DNA from: Sclerurus mexicanus
Taxonomy: Eukaryota; Chordata; Aves; Passeriformes; Furnariidae
NCBI GenBank assembly: GCA_013396755.1
Contig: VWZF01004871.1
Location: 955,424 to 1,019,423 of the forward strand
Direction of reading: 5' to 3'
DNA: 64,000 nt
A program made the translations under genes and the position numbers. A model generated the notes under the pieces. That model searched no databases. It saw only the letters and a list, made by a program, of their open reading frames with translations, and was not told the DNA's origin. This document shows, one piece after another, positions 1 to 14,476 of this stretch (position 1 is its first letter; each line of letters opens with the position of its first letter).

Positions 1-2041
1 AAATCAGATTATGGAATTGGGTCTAATGATTCCATTTGTTGGAAGGGTTTAGTCTATACATTTCAACAAACATGGTCATTTATTCAAATACTAGAAGATG
101 AGAACCATAAGCTCAAATGCTTCATTTGCTCTACAAATCATTCTACAAAAGGCAAACTCTATCCAGGTCAAAATATAGACTTTTGTTGTGATTGGTGTAG
201 ATACAATATCAGTTCCTTAGCTGTTGGAAATTGGTATAGAGCCAGCAAAGCCAAAGGATCAGTGATTTCTGCAAACACAGGTTCTGGCTCATAGCTGACA
301 CCGGTATTATTTTCACTACAATAAGGGGACACTTACTGTGCCAGCACTAATGTTATACATTCTTCCCTGAATTTATGATTTGTTTTAATTCTTTGTCTAC
401 CTTATAAAGCACTACAGTTGAAAAGTGTGGCATTTTTGCATTTTAAATCTTCTAAGAGCTCTTTATAGTTATTTACAGGGCATCATTTTTAAAAGAGCTT
501 TGTCCAACCATTATCTCTAACTACATTTATGTATGAAGCTTTTTATCCCTTGAAAGAAAAAAATATATTGAAAATATTTTATAAATTGAATTTTAAGCCT
601 AGAATGAGAGATTATCTCAATCAGATTAATTTCCTTACCTCTAAATATGAAACATTTGCATATCACATTGGGATTCCCATCTCAATGTGGAATTCCACAT
701 TATGATCCAATCTTAAAGGTTTATTTGGCTAACATTACAGCCATCAAATAATTACAGTCATAAAATTATATATTTTGATAAATCATTGCAGAGGTTAGGT
801 CTAAGCATGGAATTGACTTTTCTAGGGCCTAAAAAGAGAAGGCTGAAGCTGCATAAGTGGGCAGATCAGCTCTTCAATGGAAAACCCACATCTAAAGCCC
901 CCATTTTACAACTAGACCCAGTATATTTGTCCAGTTGCTCATGTCAGCAAGGCTTCTCAGGAAGCTTCTTCTTTGACTCCATACAACCAAAGGAAGTGAA
1001 TTTCTGCTGGGAAGCCCCACTGAGATAGAAAACCAGAAACCACAACAGAAGCACAAGGAACTAATAACAAAAAGTGCATTGGAAAAAAACCAAGAACCAC
1101 CCCCAACTAAAAGAAGACTCTAAAGTGAAATATGAAGTAATTATTTTTATTAATTTACGAGTATAATGAGTACTCTCTCAAATATTAGGATAAATAAAAC
1201 AGAAATCAATAATACTTCAGCAGAAAAACTTCACAGCAAGACAGGAATAATATGATGGTATTTCATAAAAATAGCAATACTCAAGGGAGAGAGTTCTGTG
1301 CTAGATTTTATTCTCACCAGCAATGAGCAGCTAGTGAGAATGTGAAGCTCAAGGGTGGAGAATGGATCGAGGGTAAAAATGGAAGTCTTTTACTGAAAGA
1401 GAAAGTATACAGAAAGAAGAACACAGTATTTTAATAACCCTTAATGGTGAAACTGGGGAAGCCAAATATGAACTAATGATTTTCCAAGTAACTGAGCTAT
1501 TTGTGGAAGAAACATACTTTCAGATTCATGGGGCATTTAGATCATACAGGATTAATTCAATACTCCATTTCTATTCCATTCTTCCTAAATCATGAAGATG
1601 AAAGTTGAAAAGCATTAAGACTAGATGACAGAGCCTTGAACTCTAAAGAATGGGAGAAAGCAATTGTGTCCATGTTAGAGAAAACTGAAAAGACAGATGT
1701 ATAATAGCTGCTGTAGCATCTGCAACCATATTACCATTCAGAAACCTTGCTTTTCCACAGCATAGTCTTATGGCCAGGTCAATAAAAAGCAGTTTACAAT
1801 CTAGGTACAGAAATCCATATGCTTTGGTGTCTCCAGAACTCAAAACTTTCCTTTCATCTGAAGCTCTTGGAGGCAGTTTTGTATCTTAAAATTGAATCAG
1901 CAGCCACAGCACCATGCAGGAAATAAAAGCACTTTATCTAGCCAGTAAGAAACACGTTGTCTGAGATTACAGCCCCTTCTTTTCTTTCAAAGCCCCACTG
2001 GGGAGCAAGGCAGTTGTGTGTACGACAGCTGAGTTATCTCA

Positions 2042-2434
2042 GTGCTGCCCTGGACAGCAATAAGGTGGATTAAGTTGCCTCCACAGTTTCAGGAGTTTAA
2101 CCTCATGTTCCACACCATTCAGGAGAAGGCCCTGAACAAGACCTCTTTGTTAAATCCAGGCTATGGCACATCTTCACCCAGCGATCCATTTCACACAGAC
2201 GTTCTTGTGGCTAACATACTTCCTTTCGTTAATTTCTTACTTGAACATCTATATGAAAAAAGTAGAGTAATCACTAATAGCTACTATCAAATCTCAGAAT
2301 ACATTGACTTTAAAGGACCTCATCAATGTTTTGAATACAACAAAGATAGTTATAATAAAACAGATGTAACTGGGGAAAAAAAATTGGATGGAGATTTAAA
2401 GAAAAAGGAAAAGAATGTCTTAGAAACTCTGTAG
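2042..2434 (+). other. Unidentified 130-codon open frame, probably not a gene
   Basis: The frame opens at a GTG, not an ATG, and ends at TAG. Its composition is protein-like (mixed hydrophobic and acidic/basic residues, Lys-rich at the C-terminus), but I recognise no family. The sequence just before codon 17 (GCCTCCACAG at about 2078-2087) resembles a splice acceptor, so an exon or an old pseudogene fragment cannot be excluded. There is no Kozak context, no poly-A tail and no neighbouring exon I could match. A frame this long in AT-rich DNA can also arise by chance in a 64 kb window. Confidence 0.2.
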
Positions 2435-5400
2435 CAGATGAAAACAAATCTACAATTAAAAAACCTGTAGCAGATATATAGAAGCAAACAGTATAAACAT
2501 AAGGGAGCGCTAACATATTTAAGACAAGATACATACCAGGTTCAGGCAGACAGACCATGTAAGCATCTCTTGAAGCACTGCATCTGTAGTTGTTGAACAG
2601 AAATAAAAATCAGCATCTATTATTGAGGCCCTAAATCATCTTTAAATTCTCTGTAAATTACCAGCAATGGAAGAATATGCCGATAACAAAAAGTGGTGGA
2701 AGCAAGTCATAGGGCCAGCCTGGGATCTTCAAGTCTGTTGAGGACAGAAATAACAAGTGAACTATTAATGAAAATACTGATATTATGCATTATAAGAATA
2801 CAATATACTTTTTTCACTATAAGAATGCAAGCTGACCACCTTAAATGAAATTCAATACCCTACAGGGTGTACTATACTACAGGGTAGTATATAGTAGTAT
2901 AAGGCCTATGAAGTATATGTATGTCATTTATTACTTCAAAATAGGCAGAAATTTTATGAGAAACTACAAATTGCCACTTAAAAAGGGAGAGAAGTGTTTT
3001 TAACACAAATAACAGTTCTGTGCACCACCTTTCATAGAAAATGTGCAATTTCATCAGAAGACCAGGAGTTAAAAAACCCAACTGTGCGTTGGTATTAACC
3101 TCCTCAAAACTGACATGAGAAAATGTTTTGGGCTTTCAGTCAAAACATGAAAAGTTCCATATGAGTTTTCCTCCAGGTATTTCAGCTGCAGGTACTTTTG
3201 TCTTAAATAAACACAAATAGGGTACCCTGACAGGCTGGCCCAAATCCCACCATGTGCAACAGGAAGGTCGGCTGCCCTTCCCAGGCAGATGCACTGCAAA
3301 GTGAGTATGTTCCTATTTTTTCTATTACAGTAAAATGTGGGGTCACATTTTGACATCATTCCCATGCAAGCTATTGCCATACTACATGATCGGTATCACG
3401 AAGTTGAGAAAATGTTTAAGCATGCAAGCACCAAAATAACAGCTTTAAGGAACTGCAGAGTGGTAAAGGAGATTCTATAAAAATACAATTCCTGTCACTA
3501 CTATACTCTGAAGGTGACTAAAAAACAGCTGTCCCAAATAATGGGGTTTTATGCTTTGATGAGGCTAACAGTTATGTGGGCATAAAGTGCTATGACTAGC
3601 AAAAAAGTGCTTCCTATATTATCAGGAAAGTGCTGAAGAAGTACTTAGGCACTGGGGATTTTTACAATCTGTTGTTACAGAAATCCTGTATCTTGATGGT
3701 AGGGTAGGGTGAATGTGAGTAAAATTGTTTCCTGGCTTGGAATCTTCTTTGAAAGAGAATTTTCCAAAGTTAAGTGAGTTTTCATTTTAAATTTCAAATG
3801 AAACTGTCTTTCAAAAATGACTTCTATTTAACCACATTATTTTCAATGTCTTTTTGAAGGTGAGAGAAATGATAAAATCTAACAAATAGCCTGTCTATGA
3901 GGGTTTGTTGTTTTGGTTTTTTTAATATATACCATTGGGTAAATGGCTAGAATAGTGAAATATAGAGGGGGAAGTTATCAGTTGAAGTAAAAAAATTAGG
4001 AATTTATTTTTGTCCCATTGCCATTTGCACATCAACTTATGAGCCACAGAAGCCCATAGAATCAAATAAACACATTAAAATCTAAGTCCTTTAAGAGAGA
4101 CCTACAGCAGAAGGTGGTTAGACGCCTTCATTTGGAATTATCATTGAATTCAACAAATGAGCATGAGGCCTGACAGTTACACCACACTTTAGCCTTACAT
4201 GTATCCTGTAAATGTCCTCCATGGAATTTCCCCAATCCACACCTACATGATCTCGGTGAGTTTAGCCCACTCATGTTTTCTAGGATATACCTGTTCAAGG
4301 TAGATACAAAAGAAACATGGAGGGGAAATGAAATTAATCAAGAAGTGGAATCGTGGGTTTATGAGCTAAGACTCCTGGTTGCTTCTTTTATGAACTGTTT
4401 ATTAAGCTGTTAAGCAGCTAAGTGCATAATTCAGTCGCACACAAAAATCTTGATTAAAGATGGGAGAGGTTTGATTTAAAGTGGCTTCTTTAAAGATCAC
4501 TTCAAAAACAGAGCAAGGGACACAGTTCTAGAAAACATTCAGATGTGATCTGAAGCTCATGCTTAATCAGAGGCATATTTTAACCTAAAACTGAGTATTT
4601 GCTTAACATGTCTGGACAAGCTGACGTCCTGACCACTGTGTGGCAAGAGGCAAAGCCTGGTATTACAGGTAGCCCCAAAAATGTCAAACACCTCACAGAA
4701 ACAAATATAAAGAGGATTCCAGAGAAGACAGCCTGAAAGTTACATTGTTAACATGATGCCTAAAGGGAAAATGACAAACATTCCACATCAATCTTCAAAT
4801 CAAATAGTATTTTTCACCTGTCTGACACACTTCCCTCATTTTAAGCCAAGCTCTTAACATTACCTGTACAAAATACATGTTGAACAGCTTTCAGATTCAG
4901 GGAACACAGTGACTACTCAGTTAAATTAAGTACAACAGCAGCATTACATATTTCATATGCACAGCCTAAGAGATCAAACTTTAGTCCATCCCATGTCAGG
5001 GAGTTATAGCAACATGGGGATAAGGCTGATTCTAAATATATGTTGAAAAAGGTCTGTAAATGCAAATAATGACAGAAATAACTGGATAGATGGTTTTTAT
5101 GACACAGTGTGTCTCATGCTGAACATATGTTCAACAGTGTTAGAAGAATTGCAGGGCAAGCAGAAAAGCCTCATCCTTACAAAATGTTTTCTTTAGATCT
5201 CTATTTCTGTGATTGATCAGACACAAAATCTCAATTAAGGTACACTTTGTTTTGGGAACATTTTTTTTTCTGTTCCATAAAACTCACCTGAACTTAAAGG
5301 ACATTGCAAGCCACTGCAATTCTTCACCCATGCTCAATGAATTCTTATACTTCAGAACCTGAGTGGGAGGACCATAGGCAAGGGGATGCACTGTGTTCAT

Positions 5401-8400
5401 TTCCAGCTTGTTCCCAGGCATGGGACTGTGCGTGCACATGGTGTGAATAAGTACTGCAGAAGCAAATCAGGGCTTGCCCCATAACTAGAGCTTTGTAGCG
5501 GGATATGGTTGAGCATAGAGTTCAAGAGTTGTCTTTGTCTTTTCACTGCTCTTTCAGATAGTTTTTTTCTTTCTACTGACACCTGGATAGTGATGAGGCT
5601 TCAGGGGACAAGTAGATGTTTGACAGGAATACAGTCACAGGAAGGGATGAATTTGGGAGGAAGCAGTACCAGAGATTGCTGTGTAGGACACCAGGTGAGG
5701 TTTAAGGAGGAAACTGCAATTGGTAATAGGAAGAGCAGAAGATGCTGGGAGGTAAGACTGAGAGCTGGAGGTTATTGGAGATGGAAAGTGGTTGCACAGA
5801 CACTGGTTCTGAACTCCTGTGCGCTCAGTGGAGTTGTGGGGAGAGGTGCCAGAAAGAGACTTAACCAGCATTTGAGAAGAGAGGACTGGAATTTCTCTGA
5901 CAAGAAGATTCATGTGAGAATCTGCATTAATTTTGTGAGACCTGACTGAAGAGCATAGGATTGGGGATGAGAAGTTTGGACCAACATGTCTTGGATTGAG
6001 GAGGGGAAGGAGAATAGAAGCCAAAGATAGTGGAAAGGGAAGAGTGGATTTTGAAAGACAAGAGAAGGAGGGTGCAAGCTTGGGAATGAAGGAAGAAGGA
6101 CCAACATCGTCTTCCCACTCCCAAACTCCCATGACTACAATGGAAGCAAAGATTTCATCTGGGCTGGTAATGCTTCCCTGCCATAGCAAATATTGGTGAA
6201 ATTCTTCAGAGGATAGCAACCCGCTACTGCCATCAACTGAGCAGTTGACTCAAATGCTGCAGGTGGCAGTCTGAAGGGATTTTTATTCATGCCAGGTTTT
6301 TTCCAAATGTTATTTTTGTTAACTGAGAAATCTGAAAGGGGGGCATCGGAGATCCTCTTCCAAGAAAATATGAAAGCACTCCAAAGACAGAAAACACCAA
6401 AGCAAAACATAATCATCTCCCTTTCCTCCTCTCGGTGTATATTTTAACATTTTCCTCTGAAAGGCCCCTATTTTTTAATGTGCATGGAATAAATCTTGCT
6501 CTAATAGTGAGCTGGGACTGCTCAGTAAATGAGACTGTCATTTGCAGAAACCCTGCTGCATCTGTTGCAGAAGTTATAAACTGTCTAGTGAATAAGGAAG
6601 AGAGAGGATGCTCTCAGAATAAAAGCATCTGAATGCTACCCTGGAGAAGTGGGTTTGGGTTCTGAGCCTGTCTCTACCACAGAGTTCCCAAATGATGCTA
6701 GGCAAGTCCCTTTGAAGACATTTTCACAGGTGGTCATTTACTGTATGTTCCTCATTTCTGAGTTGAGACCCCAGTATCAGATTTGCAGAAATGCTGGGCA
6801 GTACCAGCTGCAAGTGCACTCACTGAGCACTGGGCCCACAAACCACCCACAAATGCTGAACTCTCAAAAATATGAGTTCTTGGGTATCTTAGAACAAGTA
6901 CACAAAATTAGTGGGTGTTCTTTAATTTAATCTCATCCCTGCAAAGCAGGGATAAAAAAATTATCTTCACATCACAATGCACTTATAAGTGTCTTAATCC
7001 TTATGTGCTGTGCATATGTTGTAATAGAGGAAGGATAAAAAAATAAATCTATAAAGAGGTTAACAAATCTCTCTTGAAAGCAACATCTGACTTTGCAGTG
7101 AACAACGCTTGGGGATGCAATCAGAATCGAAATCCCACCAGCTGGTTAGTCACTAAAACAGCACTAAATGAAGGAAAGATCCTTGTATCAGAAACCGCTG
7201 GTGATCATGTCATTATAGTACCATATGTACACAGTGAGGACAAATTAAAGTTGCACCAATCAACTTAATTTTGCCATGTTGTAATTAACTTTTTATTACT
7301 TTATTTGCAAACTTAATATCCTTTTAAAGGAGATATCACTGTGTGCACAGACAGGAGGGTGTTTTGTTTTGTTTTTTTTTACTAGTTTCTTACTTTAGAA
7401 TATAGTCTCATCTTACTCGTAAAAAAAAAAAAAAATAATCATGGACATCTAAGAGACTTCTTGATATTTACCAGAGGTGGTTTAACAGCAACAATGTGGT
7501 TTTTTTTTTCCAAAACGTTTTGAAGACTTGACTCTGACAGACATATTCCTATAAAATTATAACTAGCTAAAAATCCCTTCCCCTCAACTCTCAGTTTTTC
7601 AGTGTTCATCCCTAAAAATGACAAATATAACCAAATCTCAGATTAACTAGAGGCAAAAAGCACATACAACATACTTCAGAAAGTTGTGGGAAGGGGAATT
7701 TTCGGGAGTCTTTAGGGTTCAGAGACAACCAATACATTGCTAGTGTTTCATTTGGGAAATTGCCTGTGCTGAGTTTATAAACAGATGTGCCAGTAAACCA
7801 GCTTCAGCAACACCACCCGAAGAATTAGGATTATTAAATAGCCTCTATCTTCATAGAGACTCCAGCTAGTCATGAGGTGCACTTAGAGACTGAGCTGTGC
7901 CTCTGGCTAAGAAGCCAGAGAGTTGGCAATCTGCTCTCCTCATTTCATTGTTTCATTCATGTTGTAGCTGCTCTTGTCTTCTAAAACAAACGTGACATAA
8001 AATTTTTGATATGTGCAGTACAAAAGCAATCCATTTATATACTGATGAGGGAAGAGAGAATCAGTTTGTTTGTTTGTTTTTAATTAGCAAAATTAAAAGA
8101 AGAAAAAGAAAATATTTGTATTTTCCTCCATGCACTCCATTGCAGAGTAATCAGACTCTTACTCAATACTATTTACCTACAGTTAAATATTAAGAATCAG
8201 TGATAATAAATCCCATAAGTGGCCTGTCAGACTTCTTTCTTTGCTATTTCAAAGACTGATAAAAAATATTTGTTTGTGAAAATTACATAGACCAGTAATT
8301 AGTTAGGAACTGAAAGGCACCAAATGAAAGGAAAATAAGCCCAAAAGAACACCATCAGCTTTGACTAAAATAACCTCTGTTGCAAGTACAGAATTCCCAT

Positions 8401-9777
8401 GAGAATGCTAGAAAACAACTGTAAATCTACTTTTTACAAGACTTGCGTAATGTTTATTGCAAATAGGTTCCTCTTCTTTTAACAGAGCTCAAAACTTATT
8501 AACATATAGTGGCACCATTCCTGTAGAACAAAAGCAGTATTTCCACGTACTACTTTTCAGCAGACCTATTGTTTTCATTTTAAGACTCTTTTGAAGAAGT
8601 AAATGCAACTGTTAGACCAAAAATATACAGGATGCATTTTTATACAGAAATTATAAGGTACAACATGGTAGATTGCCCTTGTGTCGCAAGAGGGAGTACA
8701 AGGCTAAAAGCAGTTCAGTTGATAGACGTGCTTGTTCTATGTCCATGTAGGACTTTATAGTTTTGCAGAGATCAACAGCAGATAATCCATATTAGCCAGC
8801 CTATCTTGCTAGTTGGAATGGGTGCTGGATAAAAAAACCCTCTTTCATGTATCATCTAACAAAAGAACCAAAGATGCAGCAGACTTCTCTGAAATTATGC
8901 CTTTTTATGTTTTGGGTTTTTTTTTCAGCAGCAGTAAACTGTGTTATAGCACACATTAGGCTTTGGTCCTACTGGAAGTATTTTTCTGCAGAATACTCTT
9001 TATCTAATGAATATCTCTGAATAAACTCCCATTTTGCTGCTACACTTCCAGTTAAACTATACATGCTTGAATACAATGTGTAATTTCGGTGTCCCTTTAC
9101 CAAGCATCCATTTTAGTTGTGAATCCAGACAGATTTTTAAGATAATGTGAACATGTTAGTTATACACCTTATTGCAAGAAGCTTTTGACAGCACTGATTG
9201 CTGCTTGCTTTCGATGAGATCCTTTGTTCCTTCTGTTTATTCTCTCACAACAAGTAGATGCTACTGATCTCCAAGTCATTTCCTTGTGACATTCTGAATG
9301 CATGAACAATTGTGAATTTAGCTTCTGAACACAGAAAGAAGAAAATAAATTCATAGAAGAAAATTAATTCATAAAAGAAAAAGTCACAAGAGAAAATTGT
9401 CACTGAAATTAGGAGGTTTCAATCAAAAGTAGGCAGTAGCAACTGGTAAATAAAGCTGGAAGTTTCTGATTTCTTGCAGAAGCAATTTTAAGATTGTTTT
9501 TTATATTTGCTTGGGGTGTTTCCCATATGCAGTTGACTGCCATCTTCAAATACTTTGAGCAGAATGACTGAGAAACTTACCCACTCCTTTTTAAATCTAT
9601 TGCTTTCTCCTAAGGTGACAATGACCCTGCTTTTTCCTTCCTGTGTTCAGAGACCACAGGTCTCACATTTTAAAACAAAGTGCTGAAGAGCTTTCTGGGT
9701 CTCAGGGTGTCTGTTGATTATACTGTCTATGTTTCTGAATTGGATATCTAAAATATTAGCTGCTTGTGATTGTGAGA

Positions 9778-9828
9778 GTCTAGACTCGATGATCCATTTG
9801 ATCCCTTCTGTCTCATGTTCCAAACCGG
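9778..9828 (+). mobile_element. CR1 LINE 3'-end remnant (short, diverged)
   Basis: The segment contains TCTAGACTCGATGATCC followed by a diverged 'cccttctgtct', the pattern seen just before the 3' terminus of avian CR1 elements. No clear terminal octamer repeat follows. Only about 50 bases are recognisable. Confidence 0.5.
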
Positions 9829-12800
9829 TTTTATCTTATAAAAATACCAATCATCTAGCCATAAAGTAGCAAGGATTCTTTGAGCTGCTATGTGCAGACA
9901 TAGCATTTTCATTCCTAAGTATTGCATGTTGTCATAAACATCTCTTCATACAGCTGGTAGAGACTGAGCAGAGGAAAGTCCTTATCAATGGAATTGCATA
10001 TTTTGTCTAACACAGGATGAAAGACCATATGATGAGGCCAACTTCTGTACTGCTGCTGATTGCAGTGCAAAATGAAATGTGACAGGGTTCAATAACTGTT
10101 CTGGTTCCTGACAAATTACTTTTTTTTTTAATCACAAGAAACCCTGAGAAAGTGCTGAGTTTTAAAGGGACCTTGTTAACTGTTGGAACCGCTAATTTAA
10201 ATATATGCATGTCAAGCAAATCGTTGTGATATAAGTAGTTTGGTGGCAACTCCTACCTTAAAGAAAATAGAATTGCTGCTAACTAGCTGTCAATAGGGAG
10301 GTCACTCCCATCAGAAAGTGGAAGGCTTAAAGGAAGAATTAACAGGCACATTCAGATTCAGCATGTTAGAACAGTAGATAAGGTAGACAGTGAATAATGT
10401 GGTGGCAAATGCAGGCAAAACTGTTGTGAGACAGCAACAGGCTTCCAGACTTTGGCCCTCTATAATTGCATGTTTCAATAAACTTCTTTTGTTTTGGTTA
10501 GTTCCTATGCTTTGCCTCTTCACCTTACACAAGTTTCACCTTGAATTTCTCTTCGAAATGATGAGAAACAGGAATAAGCTCAAATCAATAGATTTGGTGT
10601 TTCCCCATTACCTTAACCATGACACCTCCCCTGTCCTTCGAGGAAATTATTTTGTGGACTAAGATACTTTCACAGTTATAAAAATGGTTGTGGCAAGACA
10701 CTTGGACAAAACCATGCAGAGCCACTTGTTAAGGGCATTCTACATAGCTGTACTTGTCCATGGATGAATCAAAACACTGCTGCTAGAATATAGTTCACTT
10801 ACTGCTCATTTGAGGATCATCATAGTATAGAAAGAGTTATTAGCTCCATTAAGAAGTTCTAGAAGATAAATGTGCTTCACAGGCTTAGTGACAGCAAACA
10901 CACAAGTTTTAGGGGCATGTCTATGTGTGATTGACAGGGCTGTGCATTGCTTTTCCAGCACGAGGTGAGCCTCTTGAAATACTGAACTAGGGAAACAGCT
11001 ACCAGGAATGAGACCTGTGAGCTCAAAAGTAATGGAAAAATTTCCTCCTACATTAACCCCTACAATTTTAGGATGACTCCTTGGAGAAGAGTTCCCAACT
11101 CAGTCCTTACAAGAAAAAAGTAGGGGAGACATGTGATCTGTAGAGGAATGAAGAACAGAGAAAAGAGGTTCTTAGGAGGTTTCCGAGAGATGGAGGAAGC
11201 CAGTGTAGAAGATGATGGGCTGTGTGAATACAATACCTTTTTGAGGCTATGAAACTGAGAACAAAAGCCTATGACTTGCACAATAGACATTTACATATGC
11301 ACCAAGTAATAAAACCTTCAACAGAATAAGACTAGAAGTGTGCTAGTTATAAATAACAGCTTGACTAACCATACTGTGAATTTTCAGCCTAAATTATATT
11401 ATTTTCACAAGCAAGACTTCTTGAAACGTATTTATGCTACGAAACAAACTGTACACAATACAAATTCCTGCATTTTACATTAGACTGGCTTATCCTTATA
11501 AAATAGGCAATTTGTCGTAGGTCCTGTCCAGGCTGTTTGTATGTGAAAATATATGTTTATATTTGTACACTGAGGCAAGAGCAAAATATGTGGATTTATC
11601 CTGCTCTTTGCAGAAGCTGCAAGATCCTTGGGACAGCCAACAGCCCCACGGTCTGGTGCTAGTCATGTATTGCACTAGAATTGAGTTTCCTGTTTCTTGC
11701 TTTTGAGTTGTGGGTGCATGTGTTAGCTGTTGGATGGTTGATTTTTAGGTTAGCATGATGCTGGGCAACTCTTGGGGTTCTAGCTGTAAGCTCAATATGC
11801 TGCCAGTTAGTACAGCTTTCAGAAATACTACTCATAAGTGAAGAAATTAGAGTAGCACATAGAAATAATACATAGAAAATACAAGTCATTATAAACCAAC
11901 TAGTTGCAGACAAAATTATGGAATGTTTAGTCAAGTGTTTCATCGTGCTTTCAGACCATCACTGGGACAAGGATTAACCCTCAAATGTGTGTTTAAATGT
12001 AGGCTGAGAGGCAATCAACAACACTTGCAGGCAAACATATCACACTTCTAAGCTTCTGAACTCCTAAGAGTCAGTAATGCAGCTGTATCAACCAGAAGGT
12101 GATGTTTCACCAGAGAACACTGTAGCTCACAGTTGTGTCTACATTCTGTCCTGTTTAGCCTGTGTTCCTTGCAGAGTCTTCCAAAACAGACTATATAAAG
12201 CTAGGAGCTTCACCATGCTAGGTAGAAGAAAGACTGAAATGTGGATGGGGTCAGAAGTGGAAGGCACCACGCACTATAACAACAACGGATGTTTTAAAGA
12301 TGCATACAAAAATTCTCAGGAAAATCATTAAATTGCTACATTTTGAAGATTGATGCAAGTAACATTAAGAAATTATGTCAGAGTTCAAATTAACATAAGT
12401 ATCCATAAACTTTTCCTAAAAATAAAGATATTAATCTAATAACTGACATATGAAAAATTCTATAGTAAAGTTTTCATATACACCAGATGTTAACAAAGGT
12501 GGCTCACCGAGACTGCAGTACCTGAAGGCTCACAATTATTAAAAACCCACGTGCTTTGAGTTCAGCACCTGTTCTGAAACCATAGTAACTGCTTAGAGGG
12601 AGCTTATTTCAGGGCCAATGCACAGAGCAGTCATAAACTGTAGGCAGAATAGATCATATGCAATTATGCTACAATGGCATTTAAGAAAACAGTTCCAGCC
12701 TTACCTTTAATTACAGTATTTGAGTGGTAAAGAGGAGCCACTTGCCTTAGGTGCCCTTGATGTCTAATGTAACTCCTTCTTACATAGGAAATATTTAATT

Positions 12801-13311
12801 TTACAAATGTAAATTGACTTTTCCATTAGAAGAAATTTCTTCTTCTGAAGAAAGTACAATTTTGCCTATATATAATTCATAGGTGGGGAAGTTCTATCAA
12901 ATCAAAGGGGTACTTTTTTCTTCCTGAGGAACATGCCACAAAACAAACTACAAGAACCTTGTGTGAGAAAGAATAAGCTATGATTTACTGGGGTTATGAA
13001 TTCAGGGATGGGAAGGTGTTGAAATTCAAAGACGGCTCTCCAAATCTTCTCTCCATATCAATCATTACCTGTTTTCCTAGTTTTACTTTTGTTCTCATGA
13101 AAAGAGAGAGAATGATAGCCCTACTCCAGAGCCTCAAAGCCTATGTTATGATAAAATATGCCATATTTCTGCCATATGAGTGGGTTTTATCAGATACATG
13201 AGGAAAGAAAGTGTGAAAGGGAGATACAGTTGAAACAGGTCCCTGGACAGCACAGTGATGCTGGGACAGGTCTTTAAGATGTAAAAAGCTGGGTGCCGAT
13301 TAGATGGGATG

Positions 13312-14476
13312 GATTTTGGGCACTGGACAGAAAAAATAAATAGATGCACACTGGGAAGAAAAGCAGTTGTACAGTACAATGCTGCTTCATTGCCTTTTAA
13401 GCTAAAGGGTTCCCTGAGTTTTGGTTCAGTCAAGATATCTCCTACTGGTGGGGCAGTACACAATTATTGAATAATTTGAAAACATTAGATAAAACACAAA
13501 AATTAGAAGATTTCCACCCATATGCTCTCTCAGGGATGAAATAGCTGAATTTGGGTTTGGCCCAGATGACCTCCTATGGCCCCTTTCAACCTCGACTGTT
13601 CTGTGATACTCTCAATTACTACTGGTGGTGTGTGACCTTTCACTTAGAAGTGCCTTGCTACCAGAGACCCTCAGCAACAAATGTGACCATCTGCAGGTCT
13701 GCCCCTCCTGGAAAGACAAAAGAGGACAAAGTCCAAGCTAGGGAACTACTTCTATAGAACAAATGACTAAAATAAAAAATGTTTCAGTTTAGAAAAGAGA
13801 TGGGTATGATGAGTAGATATAAAATCAGAATTTGAACCACGAAAGTGAACAGCGCTTTTCCTTTGTTTCAGGAAAGCTGGTCAGTGGACACTGGAAAGCA
13901 GAGATGAAGGATAGTAACACTATAGCCTCTCATGTTGCCTCCTAGACATCTGCTGATGGCCTGTCAGAGGTAGGGTACAGATCTATGTGAACTTCTAAGT
14001 GACCTAGCAGAGCTGTTCTTCTGTTCAACACACTTACCTAGCTTCTCATTTTGTCATTCCCTTCCTGATCTCACAGGACAAGAAGGAAGTAAGAGAAGAC
14101 AAGGGGAAAGGCACAACAGAACATGACTGGCAAAAGAAGGAAGCAGGCAGGATTTTTGTTCAATGAGAATTACCATGAAAGAGAGTCCCCATGCCTACGA
14201 CTGCCAATCTGGCTTAAATGACGGCATTTTATATTGTTTTGCCATCGTTTTAAAACATGTTCCTGAGTGACTGCGATGCAGCACCAGGAGCGTCAAAATG
14301 ACCCAGACAAAGGCACTTTATTAAAAGATGTCACCCTTCTAAAGAGTTTGGGTTCCTAAAGGGCAGGCACATCGCTTGGCCCCATTCTGGAGTCACGGCT
14401 GCAGTGGAAGCAGAGGAGCATTGCAAGCAGGGCAGCTCCATGTCCACCCAGATGCATGGCCATGCCTGAGCTTTTA
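13312..14476. repeat. 1.16 kb duplicated block, copy 1 (probable false duplication)
   Basis: This block recurs almost identically at 14949-16117. The offset is 1637 bases, rising to 1641 after a 4-base insertion in copy 2 near 15367. I noted only three substitutions (13985 A/G, 14266 G/A, 14359 A/G). The copy ends exactly at the N gap and has no target-site duplication or terminal repeat. The divergence is what two alleles would show, and the placement around a gap and a misplaced exon fragment points to an unmerged haplotype copy, not a biological duplication. Confidence 0.85.
13553..13610 (+). mobile_element. CR1 LINE 3'-end fragment (copy 1)
   Basis: The stretch reads as 'gatgacctcctatggcccc' then 'tttcaacctcgactgttctg', which is the CR1 3'-end pattern (gatgatctt..aggtc.cttccaacc..ttctgtgatt). 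Only about 60 bases are recognisable. The same fragment recurs inside the duplicated block at 15190-15247. Confidence 0.55.

Larger units (their letters stand above)
1..13311. other. Intergenic region, no gene recognised
   Basis: This AT-rich stretch has only short, scattered reading frames without recognisable domains, splice-framed exons or RNA genes. Conserved vertebrate synteny would put the 3' end of KDM7A on the PARP12 5' side (established knowledge). No KDM7A coding sequence is visible, so at most its long 3' UTR could reach in. The notable contents are the 2042-2434 frame, the purine-skewed stretch at 5630-6110 and the CR1 remnant near 9.78 kb, each listed separately. Confidence 0.6.

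Noticed and set aside
2865..2905. Palindrome-like 'tactatactacagggtagtatatagta' stretch
   Set aside because: It is short, AT-rich and imperfect, with no associated element.
5509..6219. 146-codon + and 194-codon - frames as genes
   Set aside because: They overlap on opposite strands in purine-skewed DNA and show no domain, splice context or recognisable family.
13553..13757. Repeated 60-odd-codon frames at 13551 and 15188 as a paralogous gene pair
   Set aside because: They lie in a CR1 tail within the duplicated block and are identical because of the duplication.
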